Assembly: GCA_963709765.1 (NCBI GenBank) | Contig: CAVPXL010000002.1 | Span: 186,001 to 250,000, forward strand | Length of the DNA: 64,000 nt | Origin: Roseitranquillus sp963709765 | Lineage (GTDB): Bacteria; Pseudomonadota; Alphaproteobacteria; Rhodobacterales; Rhodobacteraceae | Direction: 5' to 3' | Shown here: piece after piece, positions 17,008-28,010 of the stretch | Numbering within the stretch: position 1 is the stretch's first letter | How the letters are laid out: every line of letters starts with the position of its first letter | Made by a program: the position numbers and the translations under genes | Notes under the pieces: model-generated | What the model was told of the DNA's origin: nothing | Database searches by the model: none | What the model saw: the letters and a program-made list of their open reading frames with translations, nothing else

Positions 17008-18400
17008 GGTGATCATGCCAGCCCTCGGCATGGCCCAGGAATCCGGCTTGATCGTGGCCTGGTTGAAGAAGCCGGGCGATGCCGTGAAGGCCGGCGATGC
17101 CCTGATGGAGGTCGAGACCGACAAGGCGACGATGGAAGTCGAGGCGGCTGCCGACGGCTACCTCACCGATGTCCGCGCCGCCGAAGGCCAGAGCGTACCC
17201 GTGGGCGAGGTCGTGGCGATGATCTCCGACACCGCCGACGGGGCCGGCGACGCGCCGGATCAGGCGGGACACGATGCCGCGACGGGGGCTTCCGAGGAGG
17301 CGGCCGAAGATGGGCCGGCGGGCAAGGACGTGGTGATGCCCGCGCTCGGCATGGCCCAGGACGCGGGAATCATCGTGACGTGGCTCAAGGCACCCGGAGA
17401 TCGGGTGACGGCCGATGAGGCGCTGCTGGAGGTCGAGACCGACAAGGCGACGATGGAGGTCCCGGCGGGCATCGACGGCTGGATCGCCGAGCTGCGCGGT
17501 CAGGCAGGCGAGTCGGTCGCTGTTGGCCTGACCATCGCCCTGATCGCGGACGAGAAGCCCGCGAACCCGCGGCACGTGAACGTCTCGGACGCGGCCGGAG
17601 GGCCGTCGGACGAGACCGCGACCGACGATGCGGCGGCCTCCACGATCAAGCCGGAGGCAATCACGGCGCCTGACGACACATCCGGCACGAAGGCACCGGA
17701 TTCGCAGGGTCGGCGTCAGCCCGAACAGGGATCGGACCCGGACACCAGGAAGGGCGCGCCATCCGGAGGGCGGATTCTCGCTTCGCCCAAGGCACGTCGC
17801 CTCGCCGCCGAACGCGGGCTGGATCTCGCGCGGCTGGTCGAGGCCGGACACACGCCGCCGTTCCATGTCGCCGATCTCGAGACATTGGCGGCGCTCCCGG
17901 ATGCCGAAGCAGGTGGCGCGGCCGCGGCCGGCGCTTCTTCGGCACAGATCGCCGCCGAGGTTCCGGTGACCGCTCTTTTGGCGTTCTGTGAATGGGCCGG
18001 AACGGAAGGCGTCACGGTGACACCGCTCAATGCCGTGGCGGCCTTCGCTGCTGGCGCACTCAGGCGCGCCAATGGCACCGATCATGCGATCCATGTCGGG
18101 CTCACGAGCCCCGGCAACGCCGCTGCCACACTCGCGGATCCGGACCTCTCGCCGCTCGGAGAGGGGGCCGAGACCGTCGACGCGGCGCCAGACATTGTCC
18201 TGCGCGACCTGACCGGCAGCCGGGTGACGGCCGTGTCGCTCGGGACGGTCGCGGCACCAACCCTGACCCTCACCCGCGTCAGCGAGACGTTTCGCCTGAC
18301 GCTCGATTTCGATGCAGGCTCGCTCGACCCCGATGCTGCGATCGCCCTGATGGACAGGCTCGCCGCGCGGATCGAAGAACCGCTGCGTCACCTTCTCTGA
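16997..18400 (+). CDS. E2-like protein: two lipoyl domains, E3-binding domain, degenerate catalytic domain
   Basis: The 467-residue protein has two lipoyl domains with Lys43 and Lys150 in VETDKATMEV, a long Asp/Ala/Pro-rich linker (about 185-258), and a peripheral-subunit-binding domain from about 259 to 295 (RILASPKARRLAAERGLDL). The C-terminal region keeps the outline of the acyltransferase fold, but the expected DHRVxDG catalytic motif reads FDAGSLDP, so the catalytic His is absent. This is the architecture of the mammalian E3-binding protein ('protein X'). The catalytic half seems to be supplied by the separate gene at 19872-20761. It overlaps E1 beta. Confidence 0.85.
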   Translation: MPHEVIMPALGMAQESGLIVAWLKKPGDAVKAGDALMEVETDKATMEVEAAADGYLTDVRAAEGQSVPVGEVVAMISDTADGAGDAPDQAGHDAATGASEEAAEDGPAGKDVVMPALGMAQDAGIIVTWLKAPGDRVTADEALLEVETDKATMEVPAGIDGWIAELRGQAGESVAVGLTIALIADEKPANPRHVNVSDAAGGPSDETATDDAAASTIKPEAITAPDDTSGTKAPDSQGRRQPEQGSDPDTRKGAPSGGRILASPKARRLAAERGLDLARLVEAGHTPPFHVADLETLAALPDAEAGGAAAAGASSAQIAAEVPVTALLAFCEWAGTEGVTVTPLNAVAAFAAGALRRANGTDHAIHVGLTSPGNAAATLADPDLSPLGEGAETVDAAPDIVLRDLTGSRVTAVSLGTVAAPTLTLTRVSETFRLTLDFDAGSLDPDAAIALMDRLAARIEEPLRHLL

Positions 18401-18411
18401 AAGGCTCTGCC

Positions 18412-19866
<1,455 letters not shown>

Positions 19867-19871
19867 GCAGA

Positions 19872-20761
19872 ATGAAAGACGTCATCGCGAGTCCCTCGGT
19901 GCGGGCATATGCCGGCCGCAAGGGCGTCGACATCAAGAAGCTGGCGGGCGAGCTCGGACGCGAGACCATCGCCCGCGAGGACGTGGAACACAAGGCAGGC
20001 GGCGGGGGCAATGCCGCCCCCGCATCCGCTGGTCGTGACTATTGGGACGTCGACCACTCGGCCTTTGGCCCTGTCGAAGAGGAGCCGCTGTCGCGCTTTG
20101 CCCGCGTCGCCGCCGAAAACCTCGCCGCGGCGCAGGCGCTCATCCCGGCCGTCACCCATCACGACCGCGCCGACCTCGGCGCCGTGGACGCGCTGCGCGC
20201 GCGGCTCCGGGCGGAAGCACAGGAGCGAGACGTCAAGCTGACCGCCCTCGCCTTTCACGTGAAGGTCCTGGCGCGATGCCTTCTTGAGTTTCCACGGTTC
20301 AACGCGTCGCTTTCCTCTGACGGGCAAAGGCTGATCCTGAAGGGCTACGTCCATGTCGGGATTGCCGTCGACACGCCGCACGGACTGACCGTGCCAGTCA
20401 TCCGCAATGTCGACCGCAAGGGGCTCTGGGCGATCGCGGCCGAGATAGGCGACCTCGCTGCCCGCGCGCAGACGCGCAAGGTCCGGCCCGACGAGATGGG
20501 CGGAGCCTCGATGACCATCTCGAACCTCGGCGGCATTGGGGGCACGGCCTTCACGCCTATCGTGAATCCGCCGGAAGTCGCGATCCTCGGCCTCACGCGC
20601 AGCGAGACCGTGCCAGTCTGGACGGAGAGGATTGGCGGCCGGTTCCGATGGTTCCGCTCGATCTCAGCTACGACCACCGTGTCATCAACGGCGCCGATGC
20701 TGCGCGCTTTCTGGCTCTCTACGCGCGCCTCCTCTCGGACCCGCGCCGCCTCCTGCTTTGA
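19872..20761 (+). pseudogene. Lipoyl-less E2 acyltransferase (E3BD + catalytic domain), frameshifted before the active site
   Basis: From ATG 19872 the protein opens directly with an E3-binding domain (VIASPSVRAYAGRKGVDIKK) followed by the 2-oxoacid dehydrogenase acyltransferase domain (SRFARVAAENLAAAQ, KGYVHVGIAVDTPHGLTVPV, TISNLGGIGG, PPEVAILGL). There is no lipoyl domain. After RIGGRF (20643-20645) the frame is lost. Two bases later another frame reads MVPLDLSYDHRVING (catalytic His codon 20675-20677) and ends at TGA 20759-20761. A small deletion near 20646 therefore separates the active-site segment. If it is an assembly error, this is the catalytic partner of the lipoyl protein at 16997-18400. 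Confidence 0.8.
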
Positions 20762-21224
20762 GAGCCAAGACCATAGCGATCAAGGGTACACCTGGAACGG
20801 ACAACGACCGACCTGTCCACGGACGGCAGGCTGCGTCGTGCAACCGCTGCCGATTGACTGGTGCTTGCTGAAGATTGATCGCGCGGCTCTCCGCGATGGC
20901 CACCTTTGCTATCGAGAGAACCTGGGTCAAGCCACGCCCCAGACCGGGGTCGGCCCGAGCCTGACAGATCCCGTCCATTGCAGGCACTTGAACGGCGTCT
21001 TCTGACCATCCCTTTCACCATCGACAACTTGCCCCGGTCATTCCGGCCCTCGCGGCAACCTCGTCGTGAATAAATGTGACGTCCGATCACCTGCCTCGCG
21101 CATCAACAGGAGCCGAGAATCCTGTACATTGCCGCTCCGAAGGGCTAGGCGCACTTCCTTGGCGATCGACCATCCGCGTCTGATCTTCCGATCACCCGGC
21201 AATACGAAGTATCGAGGAACGGCT
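20762..21224. other. Intergenic stretch before the RNA helicase, no gene recognised
   Basis: This 463-base gap holds only low-quality open frames. It must contain the helicase promoter; no clear -35/-10 pair or terminator for the upstream operon was identified. The last 15 bases hold GAGGA (21214-21218), which sets the helicase start. Confidence 0.4.
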
Positions 21225-23225
21225 GTGAAGAGAACTTTGGCAGAAGCGTTGGACTCCCGCGGCTACAAGTCGCTCACAGCCGTGCAGGAGGCCGTGACGA
21301 ACCCCGACATTCAGGGACAGGATCTCCTTGTTTCAGCGCAGACGGGGTCGGGCAAGACGATCGGGTTCGGGTTGGCGATCGCACCTCGGTTGCTGGGGGA
21401 AGCCGACCACTTCGGGCCCGCGAACGCCCCTCTGGCCCTGGTGATCGCTCCGACACGCGAGCTCGCCCTGCAGGTCAAGCGAGAGCTGCAGTGGCTGTTC
21501 GAAAAAGCCGGGGCTATGGTCGCCTCGACCGTCGGTGGCATGGACATGCGCGATGAGCGGCGCGCCCTGGAGCGCGGCGCGCACATCGTCGTGGCCACCC
21601 CCGGACGTCTGCGTGACCATATCATGCGCGCGTCGATCGATCTGAGCGCTCTGGATGCGGTCGTGCTGGACGAAGCGGACGAGATGCTGGATCTGGGCTT
21701 TCGCGAGGATCTGGAGTTCATTCTAGAGAACGCGCCCGCCGAACGGCAGACGCTGCTGTTTTCGGCCACGGTTCCCGCCGAGATCGCAAGGCTTGCGCAA
21801 ACCTACCAGAACGATGCTGTCCGCATCAAAGCGTCCAGCGGTTCATCTCAGCACGCGGACATCGCCTATCGCGCGCTCAGGGTGTCCGCCCGGGATGGCG
21901 AAAATGCGATCATCAACGTCCTGCGGTACTACGAGGCCCCGAATGCCATCGTGTTCTGCAACACAAGGGCGATGGTCAACCGGCTGACGACCCGCCTGTC
22001 CAATCGCGGGTTTTCGGTTGTCGCCCTTTCCGGCGAACTCTCGCAGAGCGAACGAACTCACGCATTGCAGGCGATGCGGGACGGCCGTGCGCGCGTTTGC
22101 GTGGCCACCGACGTTGCGGCGCGCGGAATCGATCTTCCGAACCTCGACCTCGTGATCCATGCCGAATTGCCGACCAACCAGGAAACGCTGTTGCATCGGT
22201 CAGGTCGAACGGGCCGCGCCGGACGCAAGGGTGTCAGCGCGATGATCGTGCCTCCCGTCGCCCGCAAGAAGGCAGAGCGCCTGCTCGGCTGGGCGAAGCT
22301 CACCGCGGAATGGGACGATGCTCCCGGCGCCGAGGCGGTCTCTGCCAGAGATGAAGAACGGATGCTGGCCAATCCCGACTGGATGGAGCCCGTCGCGGAT
22401 TCCGACCGCGATATCATCGGCAAGCTGACCGAAGAATTTTCCGCCGACCAGATCGCGGCGGCCTACCTGCGGCTCTACCGCGAACGGCATTCCGCGCCCG
22501 AAGAACTCTCGGACGCAAGCGAAACGGGAAAGCCGCGCGAGGCCTTCGGCCCAAGCGTCTGGTTCTCGCTGGCCGGCGGGCGCTCCGCTGGGGCAGATCC
22601 GCGCCGGCTTCTGCCGATGCTTTGCAAGATGGGGAACCTATCAAGGGAGGACATCGGCGCGATCCGCATTCAGCAGGACGTGTCGCTGATCGAAGTGCGC
22701 GAAGCCTCGGTCCAGGGATTTCTGGCAGCCGTCGGGCCCGCCATGACGCTCGAAGGTGGAGCCGCGCTGTCCCGATTGCCGGCAGCACCCCAATTTGACA
22801 ACGCACCCCGCCGCTCGGCAAAGCCTGTGCACAGGGGCCGGGGCCCGCGCCGGCCCGAGCCGACAGGAATGCCCCCCGCGACAGGCGACACTCCCCCCGG
22901 AACTTCGACACCGGTGGACTGGAACGATGATCCGAAGCCGCGGGTCAAGAAGCCCAAGGGCAGCGCCCGTCCCCTGCTCAAGAATCGCTCGACGAACCAG
23001 TCTGACACGACCGCTGCGACACCTCGCAAGCCCCGCAAGAAGAGCGTGTCCAATGCCGAGAATTCTGACGGGGATCAGGGCCGTTTTCCCGGACCCAAAC
23101 CGCCGGTCGGCAAACCCTCAAGCAAGAAGAACCGCGCACGTCAACTGGCATCCAGCAAGACTGGCGGAAGAGGCACGCCGAGGCACAAGGCTCGAAAGCC
23201 GGGGACCGACAAGGGGCCGCGCTAG
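21225..23225 (+). CDS. DEAD-box RNA helicase with DbpA-type RNA-binding domain
   Basis: I start at GTG 21225 because GAGGA lies six bases upstream and the translation begins KRTLAEALDSRGYKSLTAVQ with a proper Q motif. Motif I AQTGSGKT is at 38-45, PTREL and TPGRL follow, DEAD is at 149-152, then SAT, and the second RecA domain ends with HRSGRTGRAGRKG. Residues about 439-520 resemble the DbpA RNA-binding domain. The last 140 residues are a Lys/Arg/Pro-rich tail. A role in RNA unwinding during ribosome assembly or cold adaptation is known for relatives and inferred here. Confidence 0.9.
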   Translation: MKRTLAEALDSRGYKSLTAVQEAVTNPDIQGQDLLVSAQTGSGKTIGFGLAIAPRLLGEADHFGPANAPLALVIAPTRELALQVKRELQWLFEKAGAMVASTVGGMDMRDERRALERGAHIVVATPGRLRDHIMRASIDLSALDAVVLDEADEMLDLGFREDLEFILENAPAERQTLLFSATVPAEIARLAQTYQNDAVRIKASSGSSQHADIAYRALRVSARDGENAIINVLRYYEAPNAIVFCNTRAMVNRLTTRLSNRGFSVVALSGELSQSERTHALQAMRDGRARVCVATDVAARGIDLPNLDLVIHAELPTNQETLLHRSGRTGRAGRKGVSAMIVPPVARKKAERLLGWAKLTAEWDDAPGAEAVSARDEERMLANPDWMEPVADSDRDIIGKLTEEFSADQIAAAYLRLYRERHSAPEELSDASETGKPREAFGPSVWFSLAGGRSAGADPRRLLPMLCKMGNLSREDIGAIRIQQDVSLIEVREASVQGFLAAVGPAMTLEGGAALSRLPAAPQFDNAPRRSAKPVHRGRGPRRPEPTGMPPATGDTPPGTSTPVDWNDDPKPRVKKPKGSARPLLKNRSTNQSDTTAATPRKPRKKSVSNAENSDGDQGRFPGPKPPVGKPSSKKNRARQLASSKTGGRGTPRHKARKPGTDKGPR

Positions 23226-23999
23226 CCCCTGGACGTCTCCTGCCCCGGTCGGGGGTAGTGACGGATCCTGGCGACGATTTGATGGCTTCTCGGGGAGCTG
23301 GCGCGACGTTGCCTGCCGACCGGGGGCACGGCTTTCGGCGCCGGAGAACAATAGCCGTTTGACGAATGAGACCGCGCGGTATGGCGTGGGTGCGCCATGC
23401 CGCGGTCACGACGCATGTCTCGGCGATTGAATGAAACATCGCGCCAATCGGAAGCTTGTCGCGGAGCGTGGCGTTGCGGCTCTCGCGTGAGCGTTCGTCG
23501 GGAAACTTCTTGTCGTCCGCGCTCCTGTGGGACTACGGGGTTTGATGAACGCCATCCATGCTCCGGCCGCGGCGGTCCGGTTCCGGACAGCCGTGGCGAC
23601 GAAGTCAGGTCCATGTCCGGGATGCCGCGATGGCACCTTGTGCGGTTTTCCACCGCCCGACCTGCTTTGCATCGAGGCTTTCCTTGTCCGCGCGGAAATT
23701 TCACGGCGTTCTCTACTCTCCCTTCTCGACAGGGTTTCCGCTGCAGATGAGAAAACGGACAACGAGGCGATACCGGCTCGCGAAGGAGCAGTTCATCGCA
23801 ATGTTGCGGGATTGCCGCAGTCCAAACGCCACCCTTTGACGCCTAATTGAATCCGGACAGCGTTCGCTATCCCGCCCGCATCAGGGAGCTGCCGAAGCGC
23901 GGTTCCACGACGAAGACAAGGCACGCTCACGATGCTCGACCTTCTGATCTGTTCGGGAAACTCTCCGCTTTCACTTGCGCTCCGAGGCCCTGCGCCGCT
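23226..23999. other. Convergent intergenic stretch, no gene recognised
   Basis: This 774-base region lies between two convergent genes. All open frames found are Arg/Ser-rich shadows without recognisable motifs or ribosome sites. It could be a decayed gene or hold a small RNA, but nothing specific is seen. Confidence 0.35.
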
Positions 24000-25007
24000 T
24001 CAGGCTGCCGCGGCAGTGTCCCGCAACTCGGCCAAAACCTCGGCGGCGATTTCGAAGGACCGTATTCTCGCTGAGGGATCGTGGATCATTCCGGTCACCA
24101 TCAGCTCATCGGGCGCATGCGTCCGGACGATCTCTGCGAGCTGCATCCGGACCGTCGCGCGCGCACCGGTGGCCGAGAACGACAGCGCCTGCCTCACCTG
24201 CGTCAGGACCTGCGCGGGCACTTCGCCGCCGATATCCCGGGTTGGGCGCGGCAGCTTCCCCGGCTGCCCGGATCTCAGGCGCGCGAAGGCAAGCAACTGG
24301 GACGAGCGCAGGTAGTCCGCCTCATCGTCGGTTTCGGCCGCACAGACGCCAGCGGCCACCATGACGTATGGCGCCGCAAGCCATTTCGACGGTCTGAACA
24401 TCTGCCTGTAGAGGTCAAGCGCCTCGCCAAGCATTGCCGGTGCGAAGTGCGAGGCGAAGGCATATGGCAGACCGAGATGCGCGGCGAGCTGGGCGCCATA
24501 GAGACTCGATCCCAGGATCCAGACCGGCACGTGCGTGCCCCGGCCGGGAATGGCCTGAACTGGCGCATGTTGTTCCGCGTCGGAAAAGTAGCCGATCAAT
24601 TCGACCACATCCCGCGGGAAGCTGTCCTCGGACGTCATGTGACGGCGAAGAGCTCTGGCGGTCGCCATGTCCGTGCCGGGCGCACGCCCGAGGCCGAGGT
24701 CGATCCGATCCGGATAGAGTGTCGCCAGCGTCCCGAACTGTTCTGCCACGACGAGGGGCGCATGATTGGGCAACATGATTCCGCCCGCGCCGATCCGCAT
24801 TGTTCGCGTGGCTGCGGCAACATGGCCGATGACAATCGACGTCGCTGCGCTGGCGATCCCCGGCATGTTGTGATGCTCTGCCAGCCAATAGCGGTGATAA
24901 CCCGCGGCTTCGGCGGCGCGCGCCAGTTCGACCGTATTGGTCAGCGCTTCCGCTTCGGTGCCACCCTCGGGAACCGGCGACAGATCGAGCAGGGAGTAAT
25001 GCTTCAT
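24000..25007 (-). CDS. LLM-class flavin-dependent monooxygenase-like protein
   Basis: The 335-residue protein has the luciferase-like TIM-barrel signature of the bacterial 'MsnO8/YhbW' type: SLLDLSPVPEGGTEAEAL, YHRYWLAEHHNMPGIAS, RIGAGGIMLPNHAPLVVAEQFG and IDLGLGRAPGTD. These cytoplasmic proteins use FMNH2 or F420-like cofactors; most have no known substrate. It is monocistronic as far as visible, with GGAGCTTACC just before the ATG. Confidence 0.88.
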   Translation of the reverse strand: MKHYSLLDLSPVPEGGTEAEALTNTVELARAAEAAGYHRYWLAEHHNMPGIASAATSIVIGHVAAATRTMRIGAGGIMLPNHAPLVVAEQFGTLATLYPDRIDLGLGRAPGTDMATARALRRHMTSEDSFPRDVVELIGYFSDAEQHAPVQAIPGRGTHVPVWILGSSLYGAQLAAHLGLPYAFASHFAPAMLGEALDLYRQMFRPSKWLAAPYVMVAAGVCAAETDDEADYLRSSQLLAFARLRSGQPGKLPRPTRDIGGEVPAQVLTQVRQALSFSATGARATVRMQLAEIVRTHAPDELMVTGMIHDPSARIRSFEIAAEVLAELRDTAAAA

Positions 25008-25418
25008 GGTAAGCTCCTTCGGTCAGAAACTAGGCTGCCGACGCATTGTTTTACAGCCCGGACATGACATTTCTGGTCCTACCGCCACGAGAGCGGCGTC
25101 TGGCTGAAAGACAATCGGGCGTCTCTCGGAACCCGCGCCCACCCGCCGCCAGTCCTTCAGGCACCCGCCTTCTGGACCTCCCGGAAATCTTCTGTCGGAA
25201 CCGGATGACGGCAGTGTCTGGTGTCAGAGCCCATGCGGCGGGTGTTCCCGGAAGCATTGACGCCCGACGCAGGGGCACGCTTCCGCAGGAGTGGCACGGC
25301 TATCGTGCGAGTTCAGGGGAGATCGGGCTAATGAGACCGATCCGCGGCGGTGGATCAGCCAATTCGGTGAGGCAGGAATGGGAGCGGCCCCGTCGCGACG
25401 ACCGGCGACTCCCGCCGG
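25008..25418. other. Intergenic stretch, no gene recognised
   Basis: This 411-base gap lies between the LLM oxidoreductase start and the end of the small membrane-protein gene, both leftward. It should contain the LLM gene promoter. No convincing gene, hairpin or conserved site was identified. Confidence 0.35.
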
Positions 25419-25622
25419 TCAACGACGCCGGCTCTTGCGCGCCGCCTTTCTTCTGACGGAGACGACCAGCGTAGCGGGGCAGCCGAGCAGCAGCACGAGA
25501 CCGCCCCCCGTGCTCGGCAAAAGGGCCGCGGCGAGGACGATTGCGACGATGGTCGCCGTCAATCCGAGATCCGCAACGAACATTCCGAGGAGTTCGGCCA
25601 CGATCTCGCGAAACAACGTCAT
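25419..25622 (-). CDS. Small membrane protein coupled to the FTR1-like gene
   Basis: This 67-residue frame begins at ATG 25622, overlapping the upstream stop as ATGA. It encodes two hydrophobic stretches (VADLGLTATIVAIVLAAALL and GGGLVLLLGCPATLVV) and a basic tail (SVRRKAARKSRRR), so a two-helix inner-membrane protein with a cytoplasmic C-terminus is inferred. The family is not recognised. Overlap coupling to the polytopic membrane protein suggests an accessory subunit. Confidence 0.6.
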   Translation of the reverse strand: MTLFREIVAELLGMFVADLGLTATIVAIVLAAALLPSTGGGLVLLLGCPATLVVSVRRKAARKSRRR

Positions 25623-26353
25623 GCGACCTGTCCCGTTGCACGACGCGCCAACAGAATGGCGATCCACCCTGCCGCCCCGAACAGGGCAACAAAAGCCAGA
25701 ATTGCGAGATCCTCCCCTGGCCAGTGAATGCCCAGACCTTCGCCCGTCCAGAAGACACCGAAAGCCGACGTTATGACGCCGACGCCAAACTTCAGGGCGT
25801 TTTCCGGTACGCGTGTCAGGGGCCTGTGAAGCGCCGTGCCGACGACGAGCACCAGGGCGCAGGCAGCAAGGGCTCCGATGGCGGCTGGCCAGATCAGACC
25901 CCGGCCAGCCCCCACGGCCACGACGATGAAAGCGACCTCGAGTCCCTCGAGCAGGACCGCCTTGAACGCTGCGATGCCACCGATCCAGCTCAGCGCCCTG
26001 CCGGTCTCGGCCCGGATCCGCGACGACTCGCCGGCAAATATCGAGGCCTCGTCGTGCATCGGAAGAATGCCGGCATAGCGAAGTGACGCCTTTCTGAGCC
26101 AGCCCATCCCGAACAAGAGAAGAAGCACGCCGATCACCATCTGCAGCAAAATGACAGGCACCCGCATGAGAACCGGTCCCAAGGCCAGCACGATCAGGGC
26201 AAGTATCGTCAGCGCAGCGAGCACACCCGCGAGTGCCGGTCGCCAGCCCCTGACCAGAGCCACGGCAAGGACAATCGTGAATGCCTCCACGACCTCGACG
26301 AGCGATGCGAGGAAGGCGGCAAGCAGTACGGGCGCATCCGCAACCCAATCCAT
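25619..26353 (-). CDS. Polytopic membrane protein with duplicated ExxE motifs (FTR1-like/uncharacterised family)
   Basis: The 244-residue protein has about six or seven hydrophobic segments. Two intramembrane motifs match each other: LVEVVEAFTIVLAVA (Glu20, Glu23) and LLEGLEVAFIVVAVG (Glu136, Glu139). The second strongly resembles the REGLE helix of FTR1 iron permeases, apart from the Arg. I believe this belongs to a family listed only as predicted membrane protein (COG4280-like), but that is from memory. Metal transport is an inference from the acidic motifs. It overlaps the small downstream membrane gene by four bases. Confidence 0.65.
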   Translation of the reverse strand: MDWVADAPVLLAAFLASLVEVVEAFTIVLAVALVRGWRPALAGVLAALTILALIVLALGPVLMRVPVILLQMVIGVLLLLFGMGWLRKASLRYAGILPMHDEASIFAGESSRIRAETGRALSWIGGIAAFKAVLLEGLEVAFIVVAVGAGRGLIWPAAIGALAACALVLVVGTALHRPLTRVPENALKFGVGVITSAFGVFWTGEGLGIHWPGEDLAILAFVALFGAAGWIAILLARRATGQVA

Positions 26354-26558
26354 CAGCGGGCTTCGGCTTGACGCGGAAGAGAGTGGTTCACGGCCAGTGT
26401 ACCTTTCGGCTCGGACTCGTTCGGCACGTCATCCAAAAGGAGCCGAGGCCGGATTCGAATGCAAGACCGCGCTCCGCATTTCCCGGATTGCCCGTGGGCG
26501 GAGGGCATTGTCCGCGCGGCGGCTTGTCTCCCGCCGCCGCTCACGGTAGCTCGGTCTG

Positions 26559-28010
26559 GTGCTGCTCGGGCTGGATATCGGGACGTCGTCAGTAAAGGCG
26601 ATAGTCGTCAGGAACGGTGCGCTGTTGAACAGCGCGAACGTGCCGATTTCCACATCACGTCCGAAACCCGGATGGTCCGAGCAGGATCCGGAGGATTGGT
26701 GGCGCGCCTCCGTCGAGGCGATCTCGAGCCTCGCCCGGACTGTTCCGCTGGCAGACGTGCGCGCGATCGGCCTGTCGGGACAAATGCACGGCGCCGTGCT
26801 TCTGGACCACCGGAAGCGGTCACTTCGCCCCACGATCCTCTGGAACGACAGCCGTGCGGCCGAGGCCTGCGCACAGCTCCGCCGCGCGATTCCGGATATC
26901 GGCGAGAAGGCCGGCGTGCTGCCGCTCCCGGGCTTCACGGCGCCGAAGCTGTCCTGGATGAAGACGCACGAGCCCACAATCTACGGCCGCATCGCCCACG
27001 TCCTTCTTCCCAAGGATTACGTCGGCCTCCGTCTGCATGGGGAGCTGGCGACGGATCGATCGGACGCGGCGGGCACGCTCTGGCTCGATCAGCGCGCCCG
27101 CGCGTGGAGTCCGGAGCTTGCTGCGGCCAGCGACACGGCAATGGACTGGCTGCCCGCGCTCCATGACGGGCACGAGATCGTCGGCGCCGTCACCGCCGCG
27201 GCCGCCGCCGAGACCGGGTTGCGACAGGGCACCGTGGTCTGTGCCGGTGCCGGGGATGCCGCGGCCGGGGCCGTGGCACTGGGCGCCACCGAACCTGGCC
27301 GCGGGTTCATCTCGCTGGGAACGTCAGGCCAGCTTTTCGTCGCTGACACGCATTACCGCCCCGACCCGGCCCGCTACGTTCACGCCTTCACCCACACGGT
27401 GCCCGGCCGCTGGTACCAGATGGCGGCGATGCTGAACGGGGCACGTCCCCTCGCCTGGCTCGCCGAGCAGCTGAAACTGGACGCCGCGGAAATCGCCGCT
27501 CTGGCCGAAAGCGCGGATCCGTCCCGAGTGCCCATCTTTCTGCCCTACCTGACGGGCGAGCGCAGCCCCCACGGAGATCCGCATATCCGAGCCGCGTTCT
27601 ATGGCCTCGACGATGCCACAGATCGAGGCGCGCTCGCTCGTGCCGTCATCGAGGCCATTGCCTTCACGTTCGCCGATGCCCTCGACAGTCTCGGCGGATC
27701 GGTCTCGGAACTGCCTGCCCTGCTGGCGATCGGCGGCGGCAGCAGATCGGATTACCTGTTGCAGACCGTCGCCTCGGTGACCGGCATCCCCGTCGGGCGC
27801 GTGTCAGGCTCGGACGCCGGACCGGCGCTGGGTGCCGCCCGGCTGGCCGCTTGCGGGATCGGCGAGATCGCTGCGAGCGAAGTGAGCCATCAGCCGGAAG
27901 CGCAGACGCTGTTCCAACCGGCGCCCTCGGCGGCGTTCGCCGACAGGCTCCAGCGGTTTCGCACGCTGTACGGCGCGCTGAGGGATCTCGCTCAGGCAGG
28001 CTCCATCTGA
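26559..28010 (+). CDS. xylB: Xylulokinase-like FGGY carbohydrate kinase
   Basis: The 483-residue protein starts at GTG 26559 and has the FGGY N-terminal signature LGLDIGTSSVKAIV, GLSGQMHGAVLLD, LWNDSRAAEA and TAPKLSWMKTHEP, typical of xylulokinase. The C-terminal half has AGAGDAAAGAVALG and GGGSRSDYLLQTVASVTG. It phosphorylates a ketose with ATP in the cytoplasm. No xylose isomerase is nearby; it faces the Frc-type transporter tail to tail with a 19-base overlap, so an imported ketose may be the substrate. The ribosome site is weak. Confidence 0.85.
   Translation: MLLGLDIGTSSVKAIVVRNGALLNSANVPISTSRPKPGWSEQDPEDWWRASVEAISSLARTVPLADVRAIGLSGQMHGAVLLDHRKRSLRPTILWNDSRAAEACAQLRRAIPDIGEKAGVLPLPGFTAPKLSWMKTHEPTIYGRIAHVLLPKDYVGLRLHGELATDRSDAAGTLWLDQRARAWSPELAAASDTAMDWLPALHDGHEIVGAVTAAAAAETGLRQGTVVCAGAGDAAAGAVALGATEPGRGFISLGTSGQLFVADTHYRPDPARYVHAFTHTVPGRWYQMAAMLNGARPLAWLAEQLKLDAAEIAALAESADPSRVPIFLPYLTGERSPHGDPHIRAAFYGLDDATDRGALARAVIEAIAFTFADALDSLGGSVSELPALLAIGGGSRSDYLLQTVASVTGIPVGRVSGSDAGPALGAARLAACGIGEIAASEVSHQPEAQTLFQPAPSAAFADRLQRFRTLYGALRDLAQAGSI

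Noticed and set aside
23226..23850. Small plus- and minus-strand open frames after the helicase gene
   Set aside because: They lack ribosome sites and family motifs, overlap one another on both strands, and have the Arg/Pro/Ser bias of non-coding GC-rich frames.
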